Source of the DNA: Plumapathes pennacea
Lineage: Eukaryota > Cnidaria > Anthozoa > Antipatharia > Myriopathidae
Assembly (NCBI GenBank): GCA_964036295.1
Contig: OZ038469.1
Span: 13,573,591-13,637,590 of the forward strand
Length of the DNA stretch: 64,000 nt
Direction: 5' to 3'
In this document: one piece after another, positions 43,501 to 56,842 of the stretch
How positions within the stretch are numbered: position 1 is the stretch's first letter
How the letters are laid out: each line of letters opens with the position of its first letter
Translations under genes and position numbers: made by a program
Notes under the pieces: generated by a model
Told to the model about the DNA's origin: nothing
Seen by the model: only the letters and a program-made list of their open reading frames with translations
The model's database searches: none

Positions 43501-46491
43501 TCGGCATAGTCCCACAAACGTTTCCTGAAAGTTTCATGCGATTCTGAGATGGTCGAAAAATCTTGGAATTTTGACAAAATACTAAGGCTATAGCACAGGG
43601 TTTTTGGCCGATTTTGGCCAAAAATTGAAAACTCTTGAAACTTTCAGGAAACCTTCCTTGGACTATAAGAAGACTTTTTGCAATACATTTGCTTTATCTA
43701 TCTTCGTCCGTTGCAGAGATAAAGCAGCTATACTCGAAAGGTGTGATGAATTAATTAGTGCATGATTTGCTGTAATTTGCCTTAATTTCTCACGACGCGC
43801 GCGCTAAAAGTTTACAAAAACTATGCATACTTCGTCGGCATAGTCCCACGAACGTTTCCTGAAAGTTTCATGCGATTCTGGGATGGTCGAAAAATCTTGG
43901 AATTTTGACAAAATACTAAGGCTATAGCACAGGGTTTTTTGCCGATTTTGGCCAAAAATTGAAAACTCTTGAAACTTTCAGGAAACCTTCCTTGGACTAT
44001 AAGAAGACTTTTGCAATACATTTGCTTTATCTATCTTCGTCCGTTGCAGAGATATAGCAGCTAAACTCGAAAGGTGTGATGAATTAATTAGTGCATGATT
44101 TGCTGTAATTTGCCTTAATTTCTCACGACGCGCGCGCTAAAAGTTTACAAAAACTATGCAAACTTCGTCGGCATAGTCCCACGAACGTTTCCTGAAAGTT
44201 TCATGCGATTCTGAGATGGTCGAAAAATCTTGGAATTTTGACAAAATACTAAGGCTATAGCACAGGGTTTTTTGCCGATTTTGGCCAAAAATTGAAAACT
44301 CTTGAAACTTTCAGGAAACCTTCCTTGGACTATAAGAAGACTTTTTGCAAGATATTTGCTTTATCTATCTTCGTCCGTTGCCGAGATATAGCAGCTATAC
44401 TCGAAAGGTGTGATGAATTAATTAGTGCATGATTTGCTGTAATTAGCCTTAATTTCTCACGACGCGCGCGCTAAAAGTTTACAAAAACTATGCAAACTTC
44501 GTCGGCATAGTCCCACAAACGTTTCCTGAAAGTTTCATGCGATTCTGAGATGGTCGAAAAATCTTGGAATTTTGACAAAATACTAAGGCTATAGCACAGG
44601 GTTTTTGGCCGATTTTGGCCAAAAATTGAAAACTCTTGAAACTTTCAGGAAACCTTCCTTGGACTATAAGAAGACTTTTTGCAATACATTTGCTTTATCT
44701 ATCTTCGTCCGTTGCAGAGATAAAGCAGCTATACTCGAAAGGTGTGATGAATTAATTAGTGCATGATTTGCTGTAATTTGCCTTAATTTCTCACGACGCG
44801 CGCGCTAAAAGTTTACAAAAACTATGCAAACTTCGTCGGCATAGTCCCACGAACGTTTCCTGAAAGTTTCATGCGATTCTGAGATGGTCGAAAAATCTTG
44901 GAATTTTGACAAAATACTAAGGCTATAGCACAGGGTTTTTTGCCGATTTTGGCCAAAGATTGAAAACTCTTGAAACTTTCAGGAAACCTTCCTTGGACTA
45001 TAAGAAGACTTTTTGCAAGATATTTGCTTTATCTATCTTCGTCCGTTGCCGAGATATACCAGCTAAACTCGAAAGGTGTGATGAATTAATTAGTGCATGA
45101 TTTGCTGTATTTTGCCTTAATTTCTCACGACGCGCGCGCTAAAAGTTTACAAAAACTATGCAAACTTCGTCGGCATAGTCACACAAACGTTTCCTGAAAG
45201 TTTCATGCGATTCTGAGATGGTCGAAAAATCTTGGAACTTTGACAAAATACTAAGGCTATAGCACAGGGTTTTTTGCCGATTTTGGCCAAAAATTGAAAA
45301 CTCTTGAAACTTTCAGGAAACCTTCCTTGGACTATAAGAAAACTTTTTGCAAGATATTTGCTTTATCTATCTTCGTCCGTTGCAGAGATATAGCAGCTAT
45401 ACTCGAAAGGTGTGATGAATTAATTAGTGCATGATTTGCTGTAATTTGCCTTAATTTCTCACGAAGCGCGCGCTAAAAGTTTACAAAAACTATGCAAACT
45501 TCGTCGGCATAGTCCCACGAACGTTTCCTGAAAGTTTCATGCGATTCTGAGATGGTCGAAAAATCTTGGAATTTTGACAAAATACTAAGGCTATAGCACA
45601 GGGTTTTTTGCCGATTTTGGCCAAAAATTGAAAACTCTTGAAACTTTCAGGAAACCTTCCTTGGACTATAAGAAGACTTTTTGCAAGATATTTGCTTTAT
45701 CTATCTTCGTCCGTTGCCGAGATATAGCAGCTATACTCGAAAGGTGTGATGAATTAATTAGTGCATGATTTGCTGTAATTTGCCTTAATTTCTCACGACG
45801 CGCGCGCTAAAAGTTTACAAAAACTATGCAAACTTCGTCGGCATAGTCCCACAAACGTTTCCTGAAAGTTTCATGCGATTCTGAGATGGTCGAAAAATCT
45901 TGGAATTTTGACAAAATACTAAGGCTATAGCACAGGGTTTTTTGCCGATTTTGGCCAAAAATTGAAAACTCTTGAAACTTTCAGGAAACCTTCCTTGGAC
46001 TATAAGAAGACTTTTTGCAAGATATTTTCTTTATCTATCTTCGTCCGTTGCTGAGATATAGCAGCTATACTCGAAAGGTGTGATGAATTAATTAGTGCAT
46101 GATTTGCTGTATTTTGCCTTAATTTCTCACGACGCGCGCGCTAAAAGTATACAAAAACTATGCAAACTTCGTCGGCATAGTCCCACAAACGTTTCCTGAA
46201 AGTTTCATGCGATTCTGAGCTGGTCGAAAAATCTTGGAATTTTGACAAAATACTAAGGCTATAGCACAGGGTTTTTGGCCGATTTTGGCCAAAAATTGAA
46301 AACTCTTGAAACTTTCAGGAAACCTTCCTTGGACTATAAGAAGACTTTTTGCAATACATTTGCTTTATCTATCTTCGTCCGTTGCAGAGATAAAGCAGCT
46401 ATACTCGAAAGGTGTGATGAATTAATTAGTGCATGATTTGCTGTAATTTGCCTTAATTTCTCACGACGCGCGCGCTAAAAGTTTACAAAAA

Positions 46492-48493
46492 CTATGCATA
46501 CTTCGTCGGCATAGTCCCACGAACGTTTCCTGAAAGTTTCATGCGATTCTGGGATGGTCGAAAAATCTTGGAATTTTGACAAAATACTAAGGCTATAGCA
46601 CAGGGTTTTTTGCCGATTTTGGCCAAAAATTGAAAACTCTTGAAACTTTCAGGAAACCTTCCTTGGACTATAAGAAGACTTTTGCAATACATTTGCTTTA
46701 TCTATCTTCGTCCGTTGCAGAGATATAGCAGCTAAACTCGAAAGGTGTGATGAATTAATTAGTGCATGATTTGCTGTAATTTGCCTTAATTTCTCACGAC
46801 GCGCGCGCTAAAAGTTTACAAAAACTATGCAAACTTCGTCGGCATAGTCCCACGAACGTTTCCTGAAAGTTTCATGCGATTCTGAGATGGTCGAAAAATC
46901 TTGGAATTTTGACAAAATACTAAGGCTATAGCACAGGGTTTTTTGCCGATTTTGGCCAAAAATTGAAAACTCTTGAAACTTTCAGGAAAGCTTCCTTGGA
47001 CTATAAGAAGACTTTTTGCAAGACATTTGCTTTATCTATCTTCGTCCGTTGCCGAGATATACCAGCTAAACTCGAAAGGTGTGATGAATTAATTAGTGCA
47101 TGATTTGCTGTAATTTGCCTTAATTTCTCACGACGCGCGCGCTAAATGTTTACAAAAACTATGCAAACTTCGTCGGCATAGTCCCACGAACGTTTCCTGA
47201 AAGTTTCATGCGATTCTGAGATGGTCGAAAAATCTTGGAATTTTGACAAAATACTAAGGCTATAGCACAGGGTTTTTGGCCGATTTTGGCCAAAAATTGA
47301 AAACTCTTGAAACTTTCAGGAAAGCTTCCTTGGATTATAAGAAGACTTTTTGCAATACATTTGCTTTATCTATCTTCGTCCGTTGCAGAGATATAGCAGC
47401 TATACTCGAAAGGTGTGATGAATTAATTAGTGCATGATTTGCTGTAATTTGCCTTAATTTCTCACGACGCGCGCGCTAAAAGTTTACAAAAACTATGCAT
47501 ACTTCGTCGGCATAGTCCCACGAACGTTTCCTGAAAGTTTCATGCGATTCTGGGATGGTCGAAAAATCTTGGAATTTTGACAAAATACTAAGGCTATAGC
47601 ACAGGGTTTTTTGCCGATTTTGGCCAAAAATTGAAAACTCTTGAAACTTTCAGGAAACCTTCCTTGGACTATAAGAAGACTTTTGCAATACATTTGCTTT
47701 ATCTATCTTCGTCCGTTGCAGAGATATAGCAGCTAAACTCGAAAGGTGTGATGAATTAATTAGTGCATGATTTGCTGTAATTTGCCTTAATTTCTCACGA
47801 CGCGCGCGCTAAAAGTTTACAAAAACTATGCAAACTTCGTCGGCATAGTCCCACGAACGTTTCCTGAAAGTTTCATGCGATTCTGAGATGGTCGAAAAAT
47901 CTTGGAATTTTGACAAAATACTAAGGCTATAGCACAGGGTTTTTTGCCGATTTTGGCCAAAAATTGAAAACTCTTGAAACTTTCAGGAAAGCTTCCTTGG
48001 ACTATAAGAAGACTTTTTGCAAGACATTTGCTTTATCTATCTTCGTCCGTTGCCGAGATATACCAGCTAAACTCGAAAGGTGTGATGAATTAATTAGTGC
48101 ATGATTTGCTGTAATTTGCCTTAATTTCTCACGACGCGCGCGCTAAATGTTTACAAAAACTATGCAAACTTCGTCGGCATAGTCCCACGAACGTTTCCTG
48201 AAAGTTTCATGCGATTCTGAGATGGTCGAAAAATCTTGGAATTTTGACAAAATACTAAGGCTATAGCACAGGGTTTTTGGCCGATTTTGGCCAAAAATTG
48301 AAAACTCTTGAAACTTTCAGGAAAGCTTCCTTGGATTATAAGAAGACTTTTTGCAATACATTTGCTTTATCTATCTTCGTCCGTTGCAGAGATATAGCAG
48401 CTATACTCGAAAGGTGTGATGAATTAATTAGTGCATGATTTGCTGTAATTTGCCTTAATTTCTCACGACGCGCGCGCTAAAAGTTTACAAAAA
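46492..48493. repeat. Three-monomer higher-order repeat, two copies (~1001 bp)
   Basis: The diagnostic variants 'ctatgcatacttcg', 'ctgggatggtcg' and 'ctaaatgtttac' recur in the same order in 46492-47492 and 47493-48493. Confidence 0.75.
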
Positions 48494-51400
48494 CTATGCA
48501 AACTTCGTCGGCATAGTCCCACAAACGTTTCCTGAAAGTTTCATGCGATTCTGAGATGGTCGAAAAATCTTGGAATTTTGACAAAATACTAAGGCTATAG
48601 CACAGGGTTTTTTGCCGATTTTGGCCAAAAATTGAAAACTCTTGAAACTTTCAGGAAACCTTCCTTGGACTATAAGAAGACTTTTTGCAAGATATTTTCT
48701 TTATCTATCTTCGTCCGTTGCTGAGATATAGCAGCTATACTCGAAAGGTGTGATGAATTAATTAGTGCATGATTTGCTGTATTTTGCCTTAATTTCTCAC
48801 GACGCGCGCGCTAAAAGTTTACAAAAACTATGCAAACTTCGTCGGCATAGTCCCACAAACGTTTCCTGAAAGTTTCATGCGATTCTGAGATGGTCGAAAA
48901 ATCTTGGAATTTTGACAAAATACTAAGGCTATAGCACAGGGTTTTTGGCCGATTTTGGCCAAAAATTGAAAACTCTTGAAACTTTCAGGAAACCTTCCTT
49001 GGACTATAAGAAGACTTTTTTGCAATACATTTGCTTTATCTATCTTCGTCCGTTGCAGAGATATAGCAGCTATACTCGAAAGGTGTGATGAATTAATTAG
49101 TGCATGATTTGCTGTAATTTGCCTTAATTTCTCACGACGCGCGCGCTAAAAGTTTACAAAAACTATGCAAACTTCGTCGGCATAGTCCCACGAACGTTTC
49201 CTGAAAGTTTCATGCGATTCTGGGATGGTCGAAAAATCTTGGAATTTTGACAAAATACTAAGGCTATAGCACAGGGTTTTTTGCCGATTTTGGCCAAAAA
49301 TTGAAAACTCTTGAAACTTTCAGGAAACCTTCCTTGGACTATAAGAAGACTTTTGCAATACATTTGCTTTATCTATCTTCGTCCGTTGCAGAGATATAGC
49401 AGCTAAACTCGAAAGGTGTGATGAATTAATTAGTGCATGATTTGCTGTAATTTGCCTTAATTTCTCACGACGCGCGCGCTAAAAGTTTACAAAAACTATG
49501 CAAACTTCGTCGGCATAGTCCCACGAACGTTTCCTGAAAGTTTCATGCGATTCTGAGATGGTCGAAAAATCTTGGAATTTTGACAAAATACTAAGGCTAT
49601 AGCACAGGGTTTTTGGCCGATTTTGGCCAAAAATTGAAAACTCTTGAAACTTTCAGGAAACCTTCCTTCGACTATAAGAAGACTTTTTGCAAGATATTTG
49701 CTTTATCTATTTTCGTCCGTTGCCGAGATATAGCAGCTATACTCGAAAGGTGTGATGAATTAATTAGTGCATGATTTGCTGTATTTTGCCTTAATTTCTC
49801 ACGACGCGCGCGCTAAAAGTTTACAAAAACTATGCAAACTTCGTCGGCATAGTCCCACAAACGTTTCCTGAAAGTTTCATGCGATTCTGAGATGGTCGAA
49901 AAATCTTGGAATTTTGACAAAATACTAAGGCTATAGCACAGGGTTTTTGGCCGATTTTGGCCAAAAATTGAAAACTCTTGAAACTTTCAGGAAACCTTCC
50001 TTGGACTATAAGAAGACTTTTTGCAAGATATTTGCTTTATCTATTTTCGTCCGTTGCCGAGATATAGCAGCTATACTCGAAAGGTGTGATGAATTAATTA
50101 GTGCATGATTTGCTGTATTTTGCCTTAATTTCTCACGACGCGCGCGCTAAAAGTTTACAAAAACTATGCAAACTTCGTCGGCATAGTCCCACGAACGTTT
50201 CCTGAAAGTTTCATGCGATTCTGAGATGGTCGAAAAATCTTGGAATTTTGACAAAATACTAAGGCTATAGCACAGGGTTTTTTGCCGATTTTGGCCAAAA
50301 ATTGAAAACTCTTGAAACTTTCAGGAAACCTTCCTTGGACTATAAGAAGACTTTTTGCAAGATATTTGCTTTATCTATTTTCGTCCGTTGCCGAGATATA
50401 GCAGCTATACTCGAAAGGTGTGATGAATTAATTAGTGCATGATTTGCTGTATTTTGCCTTAATTTCTCACGACGCGCGCGCTAAAAGTTTACAAAAACTA
50501 TGCAAACTTCGTCGGCATAGTCCCACAAACGTTTCCTGAAAGTTTCATGCGATTCTGAGATGGTCGAAAAATCTTGGAATTTTGACAAAATACTAAGGCT
50601 ATAGCACAGGGTTTTTGGCCGATTTTGGCCAAAAATTGAAAACTCTTGAAACTTTCAGGAAACCTTCCTTGGACTATAAGAAGACTTTTTGCAAGATATT
50701 TGCTTTATCTATTTTCGTCCGTTGCAGAGATATAGCAGCTATACTCGAAAGGTGTGATGAATTAATTAGTGCATGATTTGCTGTATTTTGCCTTAATTTC
50801 TCACGACGCGCGCGCTAAAAGTTTACAAAAACTATGCAAACTTCGTCGGCATAGTCCCACAAACGTTTCCTGAAAGTTTCATGCGATTCTGAGATGGTCG
50901 AAAAATCTTGGAATTTTGACAAAATACTAAGGCTATAGCACAGGGTTTTTGGCCGATTTTGGCCAAAAATTGAAAACTCTTGAAACTTTCAGGAAACCTT
51001 CCTTGGACTATAAGAAGACTTTTGCAATACATTTGCTTTATCTATCTTCGTCCGTTGCAGAGATATAGCAGCTAAACTCGAAAGGTGTGATGAATTATTT
51101 AGTGCATGATTTGCTGTAATTTGCCTTAATTTCTCACGACGCGCGCGCTAAAAGTTTACAAATACTATGCAAACTTCGTCGGCATAGTCCCACGAACGTT
51201 TCCTGAAAGTTTCATGCGATTCTGAGATGGTCGAAAAATCTTGGAATTTTGACAAAATACTAAGGCTATAGCACAGGGTTTTTTGCCGATTTTGGCCAAA
51301 GATTGAAAACTCTTGAAACTTTCAGGAAACCTTCCTTGGACTATAAGAAGACTTTTTGCAAGACATTTGCTTTATCTATCTTCGTCCGTTGCCGAGATAT

Positions 51401-51498
51401 ACCAGCTATACTCGAAAGGTGTGATGAATTAATTAGTGCATGATTTGCTGTAATTTGCCTTAATTTCTCACGACGCGCGCGCTAAAAGTTTACAAAAA

Positions 51499-54400
51499 CT
51501 ATGCAAACTTCGTCGGCATAGTCCCACGAACGTTTCCTGAAAGTTTCATGCGATTCTGAGATGGTCGAAAAATCTTGGAATTTTGACAAAATACTAAGGC
51601 TATAGCACAGGGTTTTTGGCCGATTTTGGCCAAAAATTGAAAACTCTTGAAACTTTCAGGAAACCTTCCTTGGACTATAAGAAGACTTTTTTGCAATACA
51701 TTTGCTTTATCTATCTTCGTCCGTTGCAGAGATATAGCAGCTATACTCGAAAGGTGTGATGAATTAATTAGTGCATGATTTGCTGTAATTTGCCTTAATT
51801 TCTCACGACGCGCGCGCTAAAAGTTTACAAAAACTATGCAAACTTCGTCGGCATAGTCCCACGAACGTTTCCTGAAAGTTTCATGCGATTCTGGGATGGT
51901 CGAAAAATCTTGGAATTTTGACAAAATACTAAGGCTATAGCACAGGGTTTTTTGCCGATTTTGGCCAAAAATTGAAAACTCTTGAAACTTTCAGGAAACC
52001 TTCCTTGGACTATAAGAAGACTTTTGCAATACATTTGCTTTATCTATCTTCGTCCGTTGCAGAGATATAGCAGCTAAACTCGAAAGGTGTGATGAATTAA
52101 TTAGTGCATGATTTGCTGTAATTTGCCTTAATTTCTCACGACGCGCGCGCTAAAAGTTTACAAAAACTATGCAAACTTCGTCGGCATAGTCCCACGAACG
52201 TTTCCTGAAAGTTTCATGCGATTCTGAGATGGTCGAAAAATCTTGGAATTTTGACAAAATACTAAGGCTATAGCACAGGGTTTTTTGCCGATTTTGGCCA
52301 AAGATTGAAAACTCTTGAAACTTTCAGGAAACCTTCCTTGGACTATAAGAAGACTTTTTGCAAGATATTTGCTTTATCTATCTTCGTCCGTTGCCGAGAT
52401 ATACCAGCTATACTCGAAAGGTGTGATGAATTAATTAGTGCATGATTTGCTGTAATTTGCCTTAATTTCTCACGACGCGCGCGCTAAAAGTTTACAAAAA
52501 CTATGCAAACTTCGTCGGCATAGTCCCACGAACGTTTCCTGAAAGTTTCATGCGATTCTGAGATGGTCGAAAAATCTTGGAATTTTGACAAAATACTAAG
52601 GCTATAGCACAGGGTTTTTGGCCGATTTTGGCCAAAAATTGAAAACTCTTGAAACTTTCAGGAAACCTTCCTTGGACTATAAGAAGACTTTTTGCAAGAT
52701 ATTTGCTTTATCTATTTTCGTCCGTTGCCGAGATATAGCAGCTATACTCGAAAGGTGTGATGAATTAATTAGTGCATGATTTGCTGTATTTTGCCTTAAT
52801 TTCTCACGACGCGCGCGCTAAAAGTTTACAAAAACTATGCAAACTTCGTCGGCATAGTCCCACGAACGTTTCCTGAAAGTTTCATGCGATTCTGAGATGG
52901 TCGAAAAATCTTGGAATTTTGACAAAATACTAAGGCTATAGCACAGGGTTTTTGGCCGATTTTGGCCAAAAATTGAAAACTCTTGAAACTTTCAGGAAAC
53001 CTTCCTTGGACTATAAGAAGACTTTTTTGCAATACATTTGCTTTATCTATCTTCGTCCGTTGCAGAGATATAGCAGCTATACTCGAAAGGTGTGATGAAT
53101 TAATTAGTGCATGATTTGCTGTAATTTGCCTTAATTTCTCACGACGCGCGCGCTAAAAGTTTACAAAAACTATGCAAACTTCGTCGGCATAGTCCCACGA
53201 ACGTTTCCTGAAAGTTTCATGCGATTCTGGGATGGTCGAAAAATCTTGGAATTTTGACAAAATACTAAGGCTATAGCACAGGGTTTTTTGCCGATTTTGG
53301 CCAAAAATTGAAAACTCTTGAAACTTTCAGGAAACCTTCCTTGGACTATAAGAAGACTTTTGCAATACATTTGCTTTATCTATCTTCGTCCGTTGCAGAG
53401 ATATAGCAGCTAAACTCGAAAGGTGTGATGAATTAATTAGTGCATGATTTGCTGTAATTTGCCTTAATTTCTCACGACGCGCGCGCTAAAAGTTTACAAA
53501 AACTATGCAAACTTCGTCGGCATAGTCCCACGAACGTTTCCTGAAAGTTTCATGCGATTCTGAGATGGTCGAAAAATCTTGGAATTTTGACAAAATACTA
53601 AGGCTATAGCACAGGGTTTTTTGCCGATTTTGGCCAAAGATTGAAAACTCTTGAAACTTTCAGGAAACCTTCCTTGGACTATAAGAAGACTTTTTGCAAG
53701 ATATTTGCTTTATCTATCTTCGTCCGTTGCCGAGATATACCAGCTATACTCGAAAGGTGTGATGAATTAATTAGTGCATGATTTGCTGTAATTTGCCTTA
53801 ATTTCTCACGACGCGCGCGCTAAAAGTTTACAAAAACTATGCAAACTTCGTCGGCATAGTCCCACGAACGTTTCCTGAAAGTTTCATGCGATTCTGAGAT
53901 GGTCGAAAAATCTTGGAATTTTGACAAAATACTAAGGCTATAGCACAGGGTTTTTGGCCGATTTTGGCCAAAAATTGAAAACTCTTGAAACTTTCAGGAA
54001 ACCTTCCTTGGACTATAAGAAGACTTTTTGCAAGATATTTGCTTTATCTATTTTCGTCCGTTGCCGAGATATAGCAGCTATACTCGAAAGGTGTGATGAA
54101 TTAATTAGTGCATGATTTGCTGTATTTTGCCTTAATTTCTCACGACGCGCGCGCTAAAAGTTTACAAAAACTATGCAAACTTCGTCGGCATAGTCCCACA
54201 AACGTTTCCTGAAAGTTTCATGCGATTCTGAGATGGTCGAAAAATCTTGGAATTTTGACAAAATACTAAGGCTATAGCACAGGGTTTTTGGCCGATTTTG
54301 GCCAAAAATTGAAAACTCTTGAAACTTTCAGGAAACCTTCCTTGGACTATAAGAAGACTTTTTGCAAGATATTTGCTTTATCTATTTTCGTCCGTTGCCG

Positions 54401-56842
54401 AGATATAGCAGCTATACTCGAAAGGTGTGATGAATTAATTAGTGCATGATTTGCTGTATTTTGCCTTAATTTCTCACGACGCGCGCGCTAAAAGTTTACA
54501 AAAACTATGCAAACTTCGTCGGCATAGTCCCACGAACGTTTCCTGAAAGTTTCATGCGATTCTGAGATGGTCGAAAAATCTTGGAATTTTGACAAAATAC
54601 TAAGGCTATAGCACAGGGTTTTTGGCCGATTTTGGCCAAAGATTGAAAACTCTTGAAACTTTCAGGAAACCTTCCTTGGACTATAAGAAGACTTTTTGCA
54701 AGATATTTGCTTTATCTATCTTCGTCCGTTGCCGAGATATACCAGCTATACTCGAAAGGTGTGATGAATTAATTAGTGCATGATTTGCTGTAATTTGCCT
54801 TAATTTCTCACGACGCGCGCGCTAAAAGTTTACAAAAACTATGCAAACTTCGTCGGCATAGTCCCACGAACGTTTCCTGAAAGTTTCATGCGATTCTGAG
54901 ATGGTCGAAAAATCTTGGAATTTTGACAAAATACTAAGGCTATAGCACAGGGTTTTTGGCCGATTTTGGCCAAAAATTGAAAACTCTTGAAACTTTCAGG
55001 AAACCTTCCTTGGACTATAAGAAGACTTTTTTGCAATACATTTGCTTTATCTATCTTCGTCCGTTGCAGAGATATAGCAGCTATACTCGAAAGGTGTGAT
55101 GAATTAATTAGTGCATGATTTGCTGTAATTTGCCTTAATTTCTCACGACGCGCGCGCTAAAAGTTTACAAAAACTATGCAAACTTCGTCGGCATAGTCCC
55201 ACGAACGTTTCCTGAAAGTTTCATGCGATTCTGGGATGGTCGAAAAATCTTGGAATTTTGACAAAATACTAAGGCTATAGCACAGGGTTTTTTGCCGATT
55301 TTGGCCAAAAATTGAAAACTCTTGAAACTTTCAGGAAACCTTCCTTGGACTATAAGAAGACTTTTGCAATACATTTGCTTTATCTATCTTCGTCCGTTGC
55401 AGAGATATAGCAGCTAAACTCGAAAGGTGTGATGAATTAATTAGTGCATGATTTGCTGTAATTTGCCTTAATTTCTCACGACGCGCGCGCTAAAAGTTTA
55501 CAAAAACTATGCAAACTTCGTCGGCATAGTCCCACGAACGTTTCCTGAAAGTTTCATGCGATTCTGAGATGGTCGAAAAATCTTGGAATTTTGACAAAAT
55601 ACTAAGGCTATAGCACAGGGTTTTTTGCCGATTTTGGCCAAAGATTGAAAACTCTTGAAACTTTCAGGAAACCTTCCTTGGACTATAAGAAGACTTTTTG
55701 CAAGATATTTGCTTTATCTATCTTCGTCCGTTGCCGAGATATACCAGCTATACTCGAAAGGTGTGATGAATTAATTAGTGCATGATTTGCTGTAATTTGC
55801 CTTAATTTCTCACGACGCGCGCGCTAAAAGTTTACAAAAACTATGCAAACTTCGTCGGCATAGTCCCACGAACGTTTCCTGAAAGTTTCATGCGATTCTG
55901 AGATGGTCGAAAAATCTTGGAATTTTGACAAAATACTAAGGCTATAGCACAGGGTTTTTGGCCGATTTTGGCCAAAAATTGAAAACTCTTGAAACTTTCA
56001 GGAAACCTTCCTTGGACTATAAGAAGACTTTTTGCAAGATATTTGCTTTATCTATTTTCGTCCGTTGCCGAGATATAGCAGCTATACTCGAAAGGTGTGA
56101 TGAATTAATTAGTGCATGATTTGCTGTATTTTGCCTTAATTTCTCACGACGCGCGCGCTAAAAGTTTACAAAAACTATGCAAACTTCGTCGGCATAGTCC
56201 CACAAACGTTTCCTGAAAGTTTCATGCGATTCTGAGATGGTCGAAAAATCTTGGAATTTTGACAAAATACTAAGGCTATAGCACAGGGTTTTTGGCCGAT
56301 TTTGGCCAAAAATTGAAAACTCTTGAAACTTTCAGGAAACCTTCCTTGGACTATAAGAAGACTTTTTGCAAGATATTTGCTTTATCTATTTTCGTCCGTT
56401 GCCGAGATATAGCAGCTATACTCGAAAGGTGTGATGAATTAATTAGTGCATGATTTGCTGTATTTTGCCTTAATTTCTCACGACGCGCGCGCTAAAAGTT
56501 TACAAAAACTATGCAAACTTCGTCGGCATAGTCCCACGAACGTTTCCTGAAAGTTTCATGCGATTCTGAGATGGTCGAAAAATCTTGGAATTTTGACAAA
56601 ATACTAAGGCTATAGCACAGGGTTTTTGGCCGATTTTGGCCAAAGATTGAAAACTCTTGAAACTTTCAGGAAACCTTCCTTGGACTATAAGAAGACTTTT
56701 TGCAAGATATTTGCTTTATCTATCTTCGTCCGTTGCCGAGATATACCAGCTATACTCGAAAGGTGTGATGAATTAATTAGTGCATGATTTGCTGTAATTT
56801 GCCTTAATTTCTCACGACGCGCGCGCTAAAAGTTTACAAAAA
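51499..56842. repeat. Four- and six-monomer higher-order repeats
   Basis: A monomer with 'gacttttttgcaatac' followed by one with 'ctgggatggtcg' and the short 'gacttttgcaatac' starts blocks at 51499, 52835 and 54839. Spacings are 1336 (4 monomers) and 2004 (6 monomers). Blocks 52835-54838 and 54839-56842 carry the same sequence of variants. Confidence 0.75.
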